Assembly: GCA_045647885.1 (NCBI GenBank)
Contig: JAZRMX010000040.1
Location: forward strand, 21,192 to 85,191
DNA: 64,000 bases
Source of the DNA: HGM04593 sp045647885
GTDB lineage: Bacteria; Bacteroidota; Bacteroidia; Bacteroidales; Bacteroidaceae
Direction of reading: 5' to 3'
In this document: positions 18,797 to 27,680 of the stretch, one piece after another
Numbering within the stretch: the first letter of the stretch is position 1
Layout: every line of letters begins with the position of its first letter
Notes under the pieces: model-generated
Told to the model about the DNA's origin: nothing
Databases searched by the model: none
What the model saw: the letters and a program-made list of their open reading frames with translations, nothing else
Program-made: the position numbers and the translations under genes

Positions 18797-19183
18797 TCAC
18801 AAATTATCGAGAAAATATTTCTCAAATTCATCGGCCGAAGGGTCCTCGGCAACAAGCGTGCCATCTGCTGCAATAAGATACACCACACCGGCACGGTTCT
18901 CCACACCGTACTTTTCCCATATACCAAGTTTGTCTTGCCTGTTCAAGAAATTCTTCCACGAATAATTCTCTTTGTCAAGAGCTTTTTTAAAATAGTCGGC
19001 ACGGCGTTCACGGGCTACAACCACAACCACAAGCCCATTATCTTTATATTTTTCGTATAACGGGATAAGCTTGCGACCGTGATTTCGGCAGGGGCTACAA
19101 TAGCTCGACCACAAATGCACAACAGCCACTCGGCCTGCAATGAGTAACGAGATTTCAAATTCTTTGCCTTCATTATCTCTCAA
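18797..19183 (-). CDS. TlpA-type thioredoxin domain, 5'-truncated
   Basis: 128 aa from a TTG at 19183; no ATG in this frame lies upstream before ispE. The sequence is a thioredoxin/TlpA fold: DYTLRDNEGKEF-type start, then VVHLWSSYCSPCRNHGRKLIPLY with the CSPC redox pair, and the usual GVVYLIAADGTLV strand with the cis-proline region partly altered. Unlike normal TlpA proteins it has no signal peptide or N-terminal domain, so an intracellular or non-functional product is likely. The frame remains open upstream into the ispE promoter, but those residues do not resemble the family. A separate gene at 13995-15713 looks like the missing N-terminal part. Confidence 0.55.
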   Translation of the reverse strand: MRDNEGKEFEISLLIAGRVAVVHLWSSYCSPCRNHGRKLIPLYEKYKDNGLVVVVVARERRADYFKKALDKENYSWKNFLNRQDKLGIWEKYGVENRAGVVYLIAADGTLVAEDPSADEFEKYFLDNL

Positions 19184-19198
19184 TGTATAGTCAATATA

Positions 19199-19229
19199 TT
19201 GAAGAATATAAATAATTGTTGTATTTTCG
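19199..19229 (+). promoter_or_regulatory. ispE promoter
   Basis: TTG (19199-19201), 20 nt, TATTTTCG (19222-19229). Supports the ATG at 19249 over the TTG at 19216. Confidence 0.65.
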
Positions 19230-19248
19230 CAGAAAAGAACACAACAAT

Positions 19249-20082
19249 ATGATAACTTTTCCTAACGCAAAAATAAACCTCGGGCTCGATGTTGTGGAGC
19301 GTCGCCCCGACGGGTATCACAACCTTGAAACAATATTCTACCCCATTCCCTTGAAGGATATTCTTGAAATAACACCTGCCACTGCCGACGATGCACCCGA
19401 TTATACATTCAAGATGTTCAACGCGCGTTTCGACGGCAGTGACGATGACAACCTGGTGGTAAAGGCATACAAGATTCTTGCAGCCGACCACAAATTGCCC
19501 AAAGTGGATATATCGCTCTACAAACACATACCCACAGGAGCAGGCCTCGGAGGAGGTTCGGCCGACGCGGCATTTGCACTGAAGATGCTCAACGAAATGG
19601 CATCGCTCACCCTCACCGACGAGCAATTGGAAGCATACGCAGCACGCCTTGGTGCCGACTGCGCTTTCTTCATTAAAAACACTCCTGCTTACGCAACAGG
19701 AATAGGTAACATACTCACCCCCACCCCGTGCAGCCTTGCCGGCTACCACCTTATACTTGTAAAGCCCGACATTCATATATCCACCAAAGAGGCTTACTCG
19801 CTGGTGGTGCCTGCCGCACCCGAAACACCCCTCACAAAGACTGCAACCCGCCCTGCCGAGGAGTGGAAAGGAGCAATGAAGAACGATTTTGAAAAGAGCG
19901 TGTTTGCAAAGCACCCCTCGTGCAAGGCTATAAAGGAGAAGCTATACGAAATGGGAGCTGTATATGCGTCAATGTCGGGCTCGGGTTCATCGTTCTTCGG
20001 TATTTTCAAAGAGGAGCAGAATATTGAAGATATAAAAGCGGCCTTCCCGGGAATGTTCTGCTGGTGCAAGAAGTGCGAGTAA
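19249..20082 (+). CDS. ispE: 4-diphosphocytidyl-2-C-methyl-D-erythritol kinase
   Basis: 277 aa GHMP kinase of the MEP isoprenoid pathway. The N-terminus FPNAKINLGLDVVERRPDGYHNLET and the ATP-binding motif PTGAGLGGGSADAAF (residues 95-109) are diagnostic, and the C-terminal MSGSGSSFFGIF glycine motif is intact. Start chosen from the promoter position. It is transcribed divergently from the truncated thioredoxin gene, whose 5' end lies inside this promoter region. Appears to be monocistronic. Confidence 0.96.
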   Translation: MITFPNAKINLGLDVVERRPDGYHNLETIFYPIPLKDILEITPATADDAPDYTFKMFNARFDGSDDDNLVVKAYKILAADHKLPKVDISLYKHIPTGAGLGGGSADAAFALKMLNEMASLTLTDEQLEAYAARLGADCAFFIKNTPAYATGIGNILTPTPCSLAGYHLILVKPDIHISTKEAYSLVVPAAPETPLTKTATRPAEEWKGAMKNDFEKSVFAKHPSCKAIKEKLYEMGAVYASMSGSGSSFFGIFKEEQNIEDIKAAFPGMFCWCKKCE

Positions 20083-20097
20083 TCTTTTATAAAAAAG

Positions 20098-20131
20098 TTG
20101 TTGCCCCGTGATTCACATCAGAGGGCAACAA
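20098..20131. terminator. Hairpin downstream of ispE
   Basis: TTGTTGCCC / GGGCAACAA with a 16-nt loop. Rightward flank lacks a T-run, leftward flank is T-rich (TTTTTTATAAAAG read on the minus strand), so rightward termination is uncertain. Confidence 0.45.
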
Positions 20132-20352
20132 TAACACAAACACAAAATAAAACACGACAAAACTACTATGCAACAAATCGGTTTTCGCAAAGATGCGGAG
20201 ACCGTTTTTTATATCTGCACACACTCCGTTTCGGCCGACTTGCAACAATAGAACATAAGAGGTTCTTACTTTGTTCCGGAGTTGAGTGTTAAAAAAACAA
20301 AAACAGTAAAAAAAAGGGGAAGTTTTTTGTTACTCATATAAACAATGGATTT

Positions 20353-21651
20353 ATGAGTGACAATACATTTTTGCTTGTTGAAGAAATTAAGGAGTTGCTC
20401 TCACACATAGGTTTTTCGGTAGAGGAGCTGAACAAATGGGACACCATCCTCTCCCTTGCTGTAATATTTCTTATATCAATTGCTTCCGGATGGATTATTT
20501 ACCGCATAACCATTTTAGCCTTCGAACGACTATTGAGGCATAAGAGGTACGAACTATTGTCGATGCTGATAAAATACAAAGCCATCGACAAACTTGCCCA
20601 CCTTATACCACCAATAATAATCAACACCTTGTTGCCACTTGCGCTTGCCGAAAAATCGCTTACCTTGCGATACACCGAGAACCTTGTGTGGATATACTTT
20701 ATTATATTCCTTGTTGCATCGATAAATGCGGTACTTAACTCTTTGGGGGCTTCGGCGTGCAGCAACAGCAAATATCACGACCGCCCGATAAAGGGATTCA
20801 TACAGATAACCAAAGTGATAGTATACATAATTGCCGTAATCACAGGAATCTCAATACTCACGAACAAGTCGCCGCTATACTTGATTGGTGGTTTGGGAGC
20901 GTTTGCAGCGGTGCTGATGCTTGTGACAAAAGACAGCATTATGGGCTTTGTGGGTGGGTTTCTGCTGCTTGAAAACGATATGGTGAGGCTGGGCGACTGG
21001 ATTGAGGTTGAAGGCACAAATATAAACGGAACCGTATTCGACATTTCACTAACCGTGGTGAAGGTGCAGAACTTTGACAATACAATTGTAACCATACCCC
21101 CTTACTCGCTCATAAACAACAGTTTCACTAACTGGCGCGGAATGAACGACAGCGGTGGCAGACGCATTGCCCGAGGATACTCGGTAAAGGTGGATAACAT
21201 TGTGCCTTGCAGCAAGGAACTGCTAAGAAGGGTTCAAGGCATAAACGTGGAATTCGACAATTATATCGCCTGTAAATTTACGCAGGGAAAGGAGTGTGCA
21301 ACAGCCAACGATTCGGCCGAGACAAATATGGGGCTTTTCCGCGTGTATGCCGACATTTACCTGCGCAGCCACCCCCTGGTGCGCAAGGATATGCTGATAA
21401 TGGTGCGCACACTTGCTCCCACAGAATCGGGGCTACCCATACAATTCTACTGTTTTACTGCCACAACCGACTGGGCAGAGTACGAAAATATACAGGCCGG
21501 AATTATGGAGCATTTTGCAGCCATAATGCCGCGTTTCGGGCTTTACCCGTTCCAGGCTGCCGGCTCGCGCGACACCATCATTGGTGGGTTGCTCGAGAGT
21601 AATTTCCCAGTGGAGCACATTGCAGGAATGCCCTTTCACACAACCAAATGA
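20353..21651 (+). CDS. MscS-family mechanosensitive channel (YbdG-like)
   Basis: 432 aa inner-membrane protein. Hydrophobic segments occur near residues 33-55, 75-100, 108-125 and 150-180, then the MscS beta domain (GFVGGFLLLENDMVRLGDWIEVEGTNINGTV) and IPPYSLINNSFTNWRG. The long C-terminal soluble domain with RGYSVKVDN and ESGLPIQFYCF resembles E. coli YbdG rather than small MscS. It would open on membrane tension to release solutes during hypo-osmotic shock. It is flanked by unrelated genes and converges on the ACT-domain gene, sharing a terminator. Confidence 0.88.
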   Translation: MSDNTFLLVEEIKELLSHIGFSVEELNKWDTILSLAVIFLISIASGWIIYRITILAFERLLRHKRYELLSMLIKYKAIDKLAHLIPPIIINTLLPLALAEKSLTLRYTENLVWIYFIIFLVASINAVLNSLGASACSNSKYHDRPIKGFIQITKVIVYIIAVITGISILTNKSPLYLIGGLGAFAAVLMLVTKDSIMGFVGGFLLLENDMVRLGDWIEVEGTNINGTVFDISLTVVKVQNFDNTIVTIPPYSLINNSFTNWRGMNDSGGRRIARGYSVKVDNIVPCSKELLRRVQGINVEFDNYIACKFTQGKECATANDSAETNMGLFRVYADIYLRSHPLVRKDMLIMVRTLAPTESGLPIQFYCFTATTDWAEYENIQAGIMEHFAAIMPRFGLYPFQAAGSRDTIIGGLLESNFPVEHIAGMPFHTTK

Positions 21652-21670
21652 GAGAACTATCACAAAAAAA

Positions 21671-21694
21671 AGGCGTGCCTTTTCAAGCACGCCT
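21671..21694. terminator. Bidirectional terminator between the MscS and ACT genes
   Basis: AGGCGTGC / GCACGCCT hairpin. On the minus strand it is followed by a run of eight Ts. Confidence 0.85.
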
Positions 21695-21713
21695 CCCTAT
21701 TATATTTTTTAGT

Positions 21714-22139
21714 TTACTTACTATTAAGGTCATCGAGTGTTACATCGGGGTAACCGGCTGCCTTAAGTGCTGCAGCACAAGCGCAGAGGTTGTCGGGGCG
21801 GATAAAGACATTCGCCACAGTATCCTGCGCGTAGGCATACATATATTCTACCGAAACTCCTGCATCGCTGATAATCTCAAGAGCCTTGCCAAGCTTACCG
21901 GGAACATCAGGAGTCTGCAGACAGATTACCTTGTTTATTGATGCTGCAATGTTCTTGCTGCGCAACACCTGACAAGCCTTTTGAGGGTCGGACACAATGA
22001 TGTGCAAAATACCGAATTCTGCGTTTTCTGACACTGTGAAGGCCTTCATATTGATATCGTTCTCACCGAAAATTTTTGCAATCTGCGTAAAACGGCCAAG
22101 GCGGTTCTCAAGGAATATTGATAATTGATCTATGAACAT
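21714..22139 (-). CDS. Tandem ACT-domain protein
   Basis: 141 aa made of two ACT domains: the first begins DQLSIFLENRLGRFTQIAKIF, the second VICLQTPDVPGKLGKALEIISDAG. ACT domains bind amino acids and regulate partner enzymes. It follows paaK by 23 nt, and the pair paaK-ACT is common in Bacteroidetes and other anaerobes, so it probably senses an aromatic amino acid or related ligand for that ligase. No enzymatic domain is present. Confidence 0.9.
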   Translation of the reverse strand: MFIDQLSIFLENRLGRFTQIAKIFGENDINMKAFTVSENAEFGILHIIVSDPQKACQVLRSKNIAASINKVICLQTPDVPGKLGKALEIISDAGVSVEYMYAYAQDTVANVFIRPDNLCACAAALKAAGYPDVTLDDLNSK

Positions 22140-22162
22140 AGCTGTAATCTTTTTTTGCGTTA

Positions 22163-23470
22163 TTATTCAAATTTACGGTGGTCGATGGCACGTTTAGCCT
22201 TACCCATACTGCGCTCAATTGTGTTAGGCTCAACAATTTTAATATTGGGCTTAATACCTATCACGCTCTGGCAACGGGCTGTAATGCGCTTCTTAAGATC
22301 GACAAGCTCATTAACCCGGTCTGTATAATATTCGGGATGTACCTCAACAAGGACATCGAAAGTATCGACATTGTTCACACGATCAACCTCAATAAGGTAG
22401 TGAGGCTCGCATTCGGGGAACTCAAGAATTATAGACTCCACAGTTGAGGGGAACACGTTAACACCACGGATAATGAGCATATCGTCGCTACGGCCAAGAA
22501 TCTTGTTCATACGGACTGCTGTACGGCCGCACTCACATTTTTCATAGATGAGCGAGGTGAGGTCGCGTGTACGATAACGTATCATAGGCATACCCCACTT
22601 TGTAAGGTTGGTGAAGACAAGCTCACCCTTCTCACCGGGTGCTACTGGCTGCAATGTTACAGGGTCTATTATTTCGGGGTAGAAGTGATCCTCCCACAAG
22701 TGTGTTCCATTCTGACATTCACACTCGCAACCCACACCGGGGCCACACATTTCGGTAAGTCCGTAGATATCGTAAGCCTTCAGGTGAAGTTTCTCCTCAA
22801 TTTCCTTACGCATACTGTTGGTCCAGGGCTCTGCGCCGAAGACGCCTACACGCAATTTAAAGTCGTTTATATCAAGACCGCTTTTTTCTATAGTTTCGGC
22901 AAGATAAAGCGCATACGAGGGTGTACAGGCAAGCACTGTACTGCCGAAGTCGTGCATAAGGGTTATCTGTTTTTCGGTATTTCCGCTACTGGTGGGAACA
23001 ATTGACGCTCCAATGAGTGTTCCACCGTCGTGCGCACCAAGACCACCGGTGAAAAGACCGTAACCGTATGATACCTGCATAATATCCTCGCTTGTGACAC
23101 CGGCTGCCATAAGCGAACGCGCGGTAACCTCGCTCCACATCTGCAAGTCCTCGCGGGTGTAACCGGCAACAATGGGCTTTCCTGTTGTACCCGACGACGC
23201 GTGCAAACGTACAATTTTTTCCATCGGAACACAAAAGAGGTTAAACGGATAATTGTCACGCAAATCCTGCTTTGTTGTAAACGGCAGTTTCGTAATATCG
23301 TCGATACTGCGTATATCCTCGGGTTTAACGCCACACTCATCCATACGCTTGCGATAATAGGTTGAATCCTCGTAAACGTGTTTCACCATTTTCACAAGCC
23401 TCTCACTCTGCAAGCGGCGCATCTCCTCGCGGCTCATACACTCTACTTCCTTGTTCCAATATTTTGTCAT
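22163..23470 (-). CDS. paaK: Phenylacetate-CoA ligase family protein
   Basis: 435 aa AMP-forming arylacetate-CoA ligase. The AMP-binding motif LHASSGTTGKPIVAGYT, the GLTEMCGPG motif and the C-terminal NTIERSMGKAKRAIDH region match PaaK. It would activate phenylacetate or indoleacetate to a CoA thioester. Start at 23470 (MTKYWNKEVECMSREE) chosen because it matches the family; a further ATG at 23491 is possible. Neighbour: ACT protein downstream. IorAB, which makes arylacetyl-CoA from arylpyruvates, lies 8 kb away, so both may act in aromatic amino acid metabolism. Confidence 0.93.
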   Translation of the reverse strand: MTKYWNKEVECMSREEMRRLQSERLVKMVKHVYEDSTYYRKRMDECGVKPEDIRSIDDITKLPFTTKQDLRDNYPFNLFCVPMEKIVRLHASSGTTGKPIVAGYTREDLQMWSEVTARSLMAAGVTSEDIMQVSYGYGLFTGGLGAHDGGTLIGASIVPTSSGNTEKQITLMHDFGSTVLACTPSYALYLAETIEKSGLDINDFKLRVGVFGAEPWTNSMRKEIEEKLHLKAYDIYGLTEMCGPGVGCECECQNGTHLWEDHFYPEIIDPVTLQPVAPGEKGELVFTNLTKWGMPMIRYRTRDLTSLIYEKCECGRTAVRMNKILGRSDDMLIIRGVNVFPSTVESIILEFPECEPHYLIEVDRVNNVDTFDVLVEVHPEYYTDRVNELVDLKKRITARCQSVIGIKPNIKIVEPNTIERSMGKAKRAIDHRKFE

Positions 23471-23526
23471 AATCTTTTTATTTAACCCCATTTGGGCATC
23501 TTTTTTTAATAATTTTTAGCTGGACG

Positions 23527-23559
23527 CAAATCTACAATATAAATTTTCAAAAAACAAAA
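23527..23559 (-). promoter_or_regulatory. paaK promoter
   Basis: Minus strand TTTTG (23555-23559), 20 nt, TAGATTTG (23527-23534). Confidence 0.65.
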
Positions 23560-23739
23560 GTTTTTGTGAACAAAATGAAACAAAAAAAACGTTATTGAAA
23601 GGCTGAGAGAGCTATTCCCGGGGCTTTCGTGCAGAACAAAAAGAACAAGTCTTGTACCGAACGGACCATTTTAACCTTTTTTGCACAAAAAAGAACAAAA
23701 TGTGCAGAAAAGGGATAACATTTTATATTCATAATGTTC

Positions 23740-23747
23740 TACATTTG
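23740..23747 (+). promoter_or_regulatory. -7 element of the SDR-ALDH operon
   Basis: TACATTTG, 31 nt upstream of the SDR start; an AT-rich stretch stands in for the -33 element. The rest of the 300-nt gap 23471-23777 holds only this and the divergent paaK promoter. Confidence 0.55.
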
Positions 23748-23777
23748 CAGCGCAAAAAGAACAAATCATTTTTATTT

Positions 23778-24590
23778 ATGACTAAAATTAAAGATTGTTG
23801 CGTACTCGTAACCGGTGGCGCATCTGGAATTGGCAAAATTATGGGCAGAATGGCACTCGAAAGAGGAGCGCGTTGCCTTGTAATATGGGATATTAACGAA
23901 GAGAGTATCGCTGCAACTAAAAAAGAGTATCAGTCTTTAGGCAAAGTAAAAGGCTACAGAATTGATATTTCAGACACAAAGCAGGTGGAAGCCACCGCAC
24001 TACTCACCGAAAAGGAGTGTGGCAAAGTGGATATACTCATTAACTGCGCCGGAATTGTGGCAAACAACAACACCTTTGACAAGCAGACAACAAACGATAT
24101 TAAACGCACTATAGAAATCAACACCATTGCACCAATGGTTATCGCGCAGCAATTCCTGCCCGATATGCTTAAACGCGACAAAGGCCATATATGCAATATT
24201 GCATCGGCTGCGGGTATGATTTCAAACCCCAAAATGTCGGTATATGCCGCAAGTAAATGGGCTGTAATCGGTTGGAGCGACTCTGTACGTATAGAGCTCA
24301 AGCAGATGAAGAGCAACGTACACTTCACCACCATTGCACCTTATTTTATAAATACAGGTATGTTCGACGGGGTAAAATCGCGCATATTCCCCATACTTAA
24401 GCCCGAGCCTACTGCACGAAAAATATTGAACGCAATAGAAAGCAACCGTAACTTCAAAGGTATTCCCTTCAGCTACCATTTCATACGTTCTTGCCAGGCT
24501 CTGTTGCCTACCTCGATTTTCGATTATATCTTTGGCGAAGTTGTCGGCATTTTCCACGCTATGGACAATTTCAAAGGACGTAAAAACTGA
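23778..24590 (+). CDS. Short-chain dehydrogenase/reductase
   Basis: 270 aa from the ATG at 23778; a TSS near 23753 rules out the longer frame. The NAD(P)-binding motif TGGASGIG is at 12-19, NCAG at 89-92, and the catalytic Ser143, Tyr156 and Lys160 (YAASK) are in place. The C-terminal 60 residues, IPFSYHFIRSCQALLPTSIFDYIFG, are hydrophobic, as in lipid- or retinol-type SDRs such as 17-beta-HSD11, which fits a membrane-associated lipid alcohol substrate. The aldehyde dehydrogenase follows after 6 nt, so the pair may oxidise a fatty alcohol to an acid. Confidence 0.88.
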   Translation: MTKIKDCCVLVTGGASGIGKIMGRMALERGARCLVIWDINEESIAATKKEYQSLGKVKGYRIDISDTKQVEATALLTEKECGKVDILINCAGIVANNNTFDKQTTNDIKRTIEINTIAPMVIAQQFLPDMLKRDKGHICNIASAAGMISNPKMSVYAASKWAVIGWSDSVRIELKQMKSNVHFTTIAPYFINTGMFDGVKSRIFPILKPEPTARKILNAIESNRNFKGIPFSYHFIRSCQALLPTSIFDYIFGEVVGIFHAMDNFKGRKN

Positions 24591-24596
24591 TTTCTT

Positions 24597-25979
24597 ATGA
24601 GCATCGCCAACACTGGAACAGACAAAATAAAAAACATAACGGCAGCCCAGCGCGAATATTACGCAAGCGGCGCTACACTCGGTTACAAATTCCGCCAGCA
24701 GCAGTTGAAGAAGCTACAGGAGGCATTGAAGAAGTGGGAGAAACCACTCTGCGATGCTTTGTGGGCCGACCTTCACAAATCACCACAGGAGGCAGTGCTT
24801 ACAGAAATAAGCATTGTTGGAGGAGAGATAAAGAACCACCGCGCCCACTTGCGCAGCTGGATGAAAAGCCGCTGCGCCACCACCCCGCTAAAGATGATGC
24901 CCTCGCGCAGCCGCACCATAAGCGAGCCTTTAGGAAACGCGCTAATAATATCGCCGTGGAACTACCCCGTGCAGTTGCTGCTTAACCCGTTGGTGGGAGC
25001 AATATCGGCCGGTTGTACCGCTGTGCTTAAACCATCGCCACAGGTACCCACAGTTTCGGCTGTAATTGAAAAGATGATAACAGACACCTTCGATGAGCGT
25101 TATATTGCAGTGGTGCAGGGCAACCGCGATGTAAACAAAGCCCTTTTGCAGGAGAGATTCGACATAATATTCTTCACAGGCAGCCCTGCACTCGGAAAAA
25201 TAGTAATGCAGGAGGCTGCAAAAAAACTCACTCCCGTTATTCTGGAGCTTGGTGGCAAAAGCCCGTGCATTGTGGACAAGGATGCCGACACAAAAATTGC
25301 GGCACGCCGCATAGCGTGGGGAAAGACACTAAACGCAGGACAAACTTGCATAGCCCCAGACTACCTGTTGATACATTCGTCGCAAAAGGAAAATTTCATA
25401 AAAGCCTTTGCCTGCGAGATAAAGAAGCTGCACGGCGAGGATGTTGAAAAAAGCCGGCATTTCGTACGCCTTGTAAGCGACAAGGCTTTTGAGCGCGTAA
25501 AAGGATATTTAAAGGATGGGCGCATTGTATTCGGAGGAAAAACCAATGCAAAAGAGCGTTACATAGAGCCCACCCTGCTCGATGATGTAAGCCCCGAAGC
25601 CAGTGTAATGCAGGAGGAAATTTTTGGCCCCGTACTGCCTATGATAACTTTCGAGGAGCGCGAAGAGGCATTAAAGTTCATAACATCAAGGGAAAAACCG
25701 CTTGCTCTCTACTATTTTGGCAAAGAGAGCGACGGCGCGGAAGTTCTTCGCAGGACATCATCGGGCGGTGCTTGCATTAACGACACCATTATGCACATTG
25801 CAAACGAGAATATCCCCTTTGGAGGAGTGGGCAATTCGGGTATGGGCTATTACCACGGCCGTCGCAGTTTTGAGGCATTCTCACACCTGCGCTCGGTTGT
25901 AACCACCACCACTCTGCTCGACCTTCCCTTCCGTTATATGCCTTACCGTATGTGGGGGCTTGTAAAGAAACTGCTATAA
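24597..25979 (+). CDS. Aldehyde dehydrogenase (class 3-like)
   Basis: 460 aa. The family signature residues are E217 in ILELGGKSP and C251 in NAGQTCIAPDY. The sequence lacks the long N-terminal extension and ends with LPFRYMPYRMWGLVKKLL, a hydrophobic tail like that of class 3 fatty-aldehyde dehydrogenases, suggesting membrane attachment. It is co-transcribed with the SDR just upstream (6 nt), and a GCC-rich terminator follows. The likely role is oxidation of a long-chain aldehyde to a carboxylate; substrate inferred only. Confidence 0.93.
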   Translation: MSIANTGTDKIKNITAAQREYYASGATLGYKFRQQQLKKLQEALKKWEKPLCDALWADLHKSPQEAVLTEISIVGGEIKNHRAHLRSWMKSRCATTPLKMMPSRSRTISEPLGNALIISPWNYPVQLLLNPLVGAISAGCTAVLKPSPQVPTVSAVIEKMITDTFDERYIAVVQGNRDVNKALLQERFDIIFFTGSPALGKIVMQEAAKKLTPVILELGGKSPCIVDKDADTKIAARRIAWGKTLNAGQTCIAPDYLLIHSSQKENFIKAFACEIKKLHGEDVEKSRHFVRLVSDKAFERVKGYLKDGRIVFGGKTNAKERYIEPTLLDDVSPEASVMQEEIFGPVLPMITFEEREEALKFITSREKPLALYYFGKESDGAEVLRRTSSGGACINDTIMHIANENIPFGGVGNSGMGYYHGRRSFEAFSHLRSVVTTTTLLDLPFRYMPYRMWGLVKKLL

Positions 25980-25999
25980 ATAAATATTGGAAACACCTC

Positions 26000-26022
26000 A
26001 AAGCCGCCCAAAAGGCGGCTTT
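26000..26022 (+). terminator. Terminator of the SDR-ALDH operon
   Basis: AAAGCCGCC / GGCGGCTTT hairpin followed by GTTTGTT. Confidence 0.85.
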
Positions 26023-26237
26023 GTTTGTTATACGGCAGCCATCTAAAAAGCAGCAGAATGAAAAACAAGAGCAAGTGTGCCTTTCCCCGAAACTGCTTTT
26101 ACAGGCATTTTTTGCAGCCAACCGAAAAACAAAAACTCTTTATAGGGCGTTTCCCGACAAAAATTGCTATCTTCGCACAAAAGACCATCTGCCCTGCATA
26201 AATGTGTGGTATTATAAATTTTAAATACATATTGCGT

Positions 26238-27050
26238 ATGAAAAAAAGTACAATACTGTTTATGGCATTACTGCTACTTGTGGTAACCGCTTGCCGCAAC
26301 AACCGTCACGATGGGCTGACAGAGGAAGCAGAACCGCTTACCGGGTTGGATTTTGACACGCTCAACATTGTAGAGAGCTACCCGATGGACAGCATGGACG
26401 CGAACTCCCCCAAGCTCGACATAAACATCTCATTGCTTATTCCTCGCGACAAGAACGAAACTGCCCTTGCCAACAAGAACAACTGCATAAGCTATGCAGC
26501 CTACAGCTACGAGGGTATACCCCCGCAAGCGGCAACAGACTCCATAATAAAATCCTTAAAGGACAACTACTATGCAATGCGCGACGACTATTTCAACGAG
26601 AAAAACGTTAACCCCGACGCGCCGTGGTTCAGTGCCTACTACCTGCTAAAGAGCAATGCAATAAGTGGCAGGGACAATGTTGTGTGCTACACAGTCTTTT
26701 ATGAAGTATACGAAGGAGGCGTTCACCCCAACCACCTCACAAGCGTAGTAAACTTCGACGCAACAAGCGGAAAAGAGATTGGCCTGCAGGATGTCTTTAC
26801 CGAGAACTGCGACAGCATACTCATTGCAAGACTCACAAACCGCCTTGCCGAACAGCACAATGCAAAGTCGCTCGAGGAATTGCAGGAGAAGGGCTACCTC
26901 ACAATGAACGATATGTACGTAACAAACAATTTCGTGCTTGGCAAGGACAGCATCTTCTTCATATACAACAGCTACGAGATTGCCCCTTACGCGTATGGCG
27001 ACAGCCACATTGGATTCAAATACGAAGAACTGAAAGATATTTTAAAATAA
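26238..27050 (+). CDS. DUF3298-domain lipoprotein (RsiV-like)
   Basis: 270 aa starting at the ATG at 26238 (an earlier ATG at 26202 would displace the signal). Lipobox VTAC, Cys19. The C-terminal half carries VCYTVFYEVYEGGVHPNHLTSVVNFDATSGKEIGLQDVF, typical of the DUF3298 domain, and DSHIGFKYEEL near the end; the middle resembles DUF4163. Related proteins include RsiV, the lysozyme-binding anti-sigma factor, but this one has no cytoplasmic part, so it is probably a periplasmic or outer-membrane ligand binder. It stops right at the rsmG ATG. A TATCTTCG box lies at 26168-26175. Confidence 0.75.
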   Translation: MKKSTILFMALLLLVVTACRNNRHDGLTEEAEPLTGLDFDTLNIVESYPMDSMDANSPKLDINISLLIPRDKNETALANKNNCISYAAYSYEGIPPQAATDSIIKSLKDNYYAMRDDYFNEKNVNPDAPWFSAYYLLKSNAISGRDNVVCYTVFYEVYEGGVHPNHLTSVVNFDATSGKEIGLQDVFTENCDSILIARLTNRLAEQHNAKSLEELQEKGYLTMNDMYVTNNFVLGKDSIFFIYNSYEIAPYAYGDSHIGFKYEELKDILK

Positions 27051-27674
27051 ATGGAAAAGATACTCGAATACTTCCCCTCGCTTAGCGACAAGCAGAAGGA
27101 ACAATTTGCAGCGTTATACGACCTTTATTTCGACTGGAACAACAAGATAAATGTCATATCACGCAAAGATATTGAAAACCTCTACCTGCACCACGTACTA
27201 CACTCATTGGCAATAGCCAAGGCAATACAGTTCCGCCCCGGTACCACCGTGATGGATTTTGGATGCGGAGGAGGTTTCCCCGGAATACCCCTTGCTATTA
27301 TGTTCCCCGAAACACGATTCCACCTTGTGGACAGCATAGGTAAAAAGATACGTGTAGCCACAGAAATTGCGGCATCCATAGGACTCACAAATGTCACAGC
27401 CACACACAGCCGTGTTGAGGAGATAAAGGAGAAGTACAACTTTGTGGTAAGCCGCGCAGTAATGCAGCTGCCCGAACTAATAAAAATCTGCAGAAAGAAT
27501 ATTTCCAAGGAACAAATCAACGCATTGCCCAACGGAGTAATTTGCCTCAAAGGCGGAAATATTGAGGGCGAAATACAACCTTTTAGAAATTATGTTGAGA
27601 CCACAGACCTGTCGACATACTTCAAGGAGGAATACTTCAAGGATAAAAAGATTGTTTACGTTCCAATAGGATAA
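27051..27674 (+). CDS. rsmG: 16S rRNA (guanine527-N7)-methyltransferase
   Basis: 207 aa. The SAM-binding motif VMDFGCGGGFPGIPLAI (residues 67-83) and the N-terminal LYFDWNNKINVISRKDIENLYLHHVLHSL segment are diagnostic of RsmG (GidB), which methylates G527 of 16S rRNA. The start codon abuts the stop of the DUF3298 gene, so the two are translationally coupled or share an mRNA; the MBL gene follows after 6 nt. Confidence 0.95.
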   Translation: MEKILEYFPSLSDKQKEQFAALYDLYFDWNNKINVISRKDIENLYLHHVLHSLAIAKAIQFRPGTTVMDFGCGGGFPGIPLAIMFPETRFHLVDSIGKKIRVATEIAASIGLTNVTATHSRVEEIKEKYNFVVSRAVMQLPELIKICRKNISKEQINALPNGVICLKGGNIEGEIQPFRNYVETTDLSTYFKEEYFKDKKIVYVPIG

Positions 27675-27680
27675 TAGTGT

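Noticed and set aside
19180..19914. A 244-codon frame antisense to ispE
   Set aside because: Cys- and Val-rich shadow of a conserved gene, no promoter.
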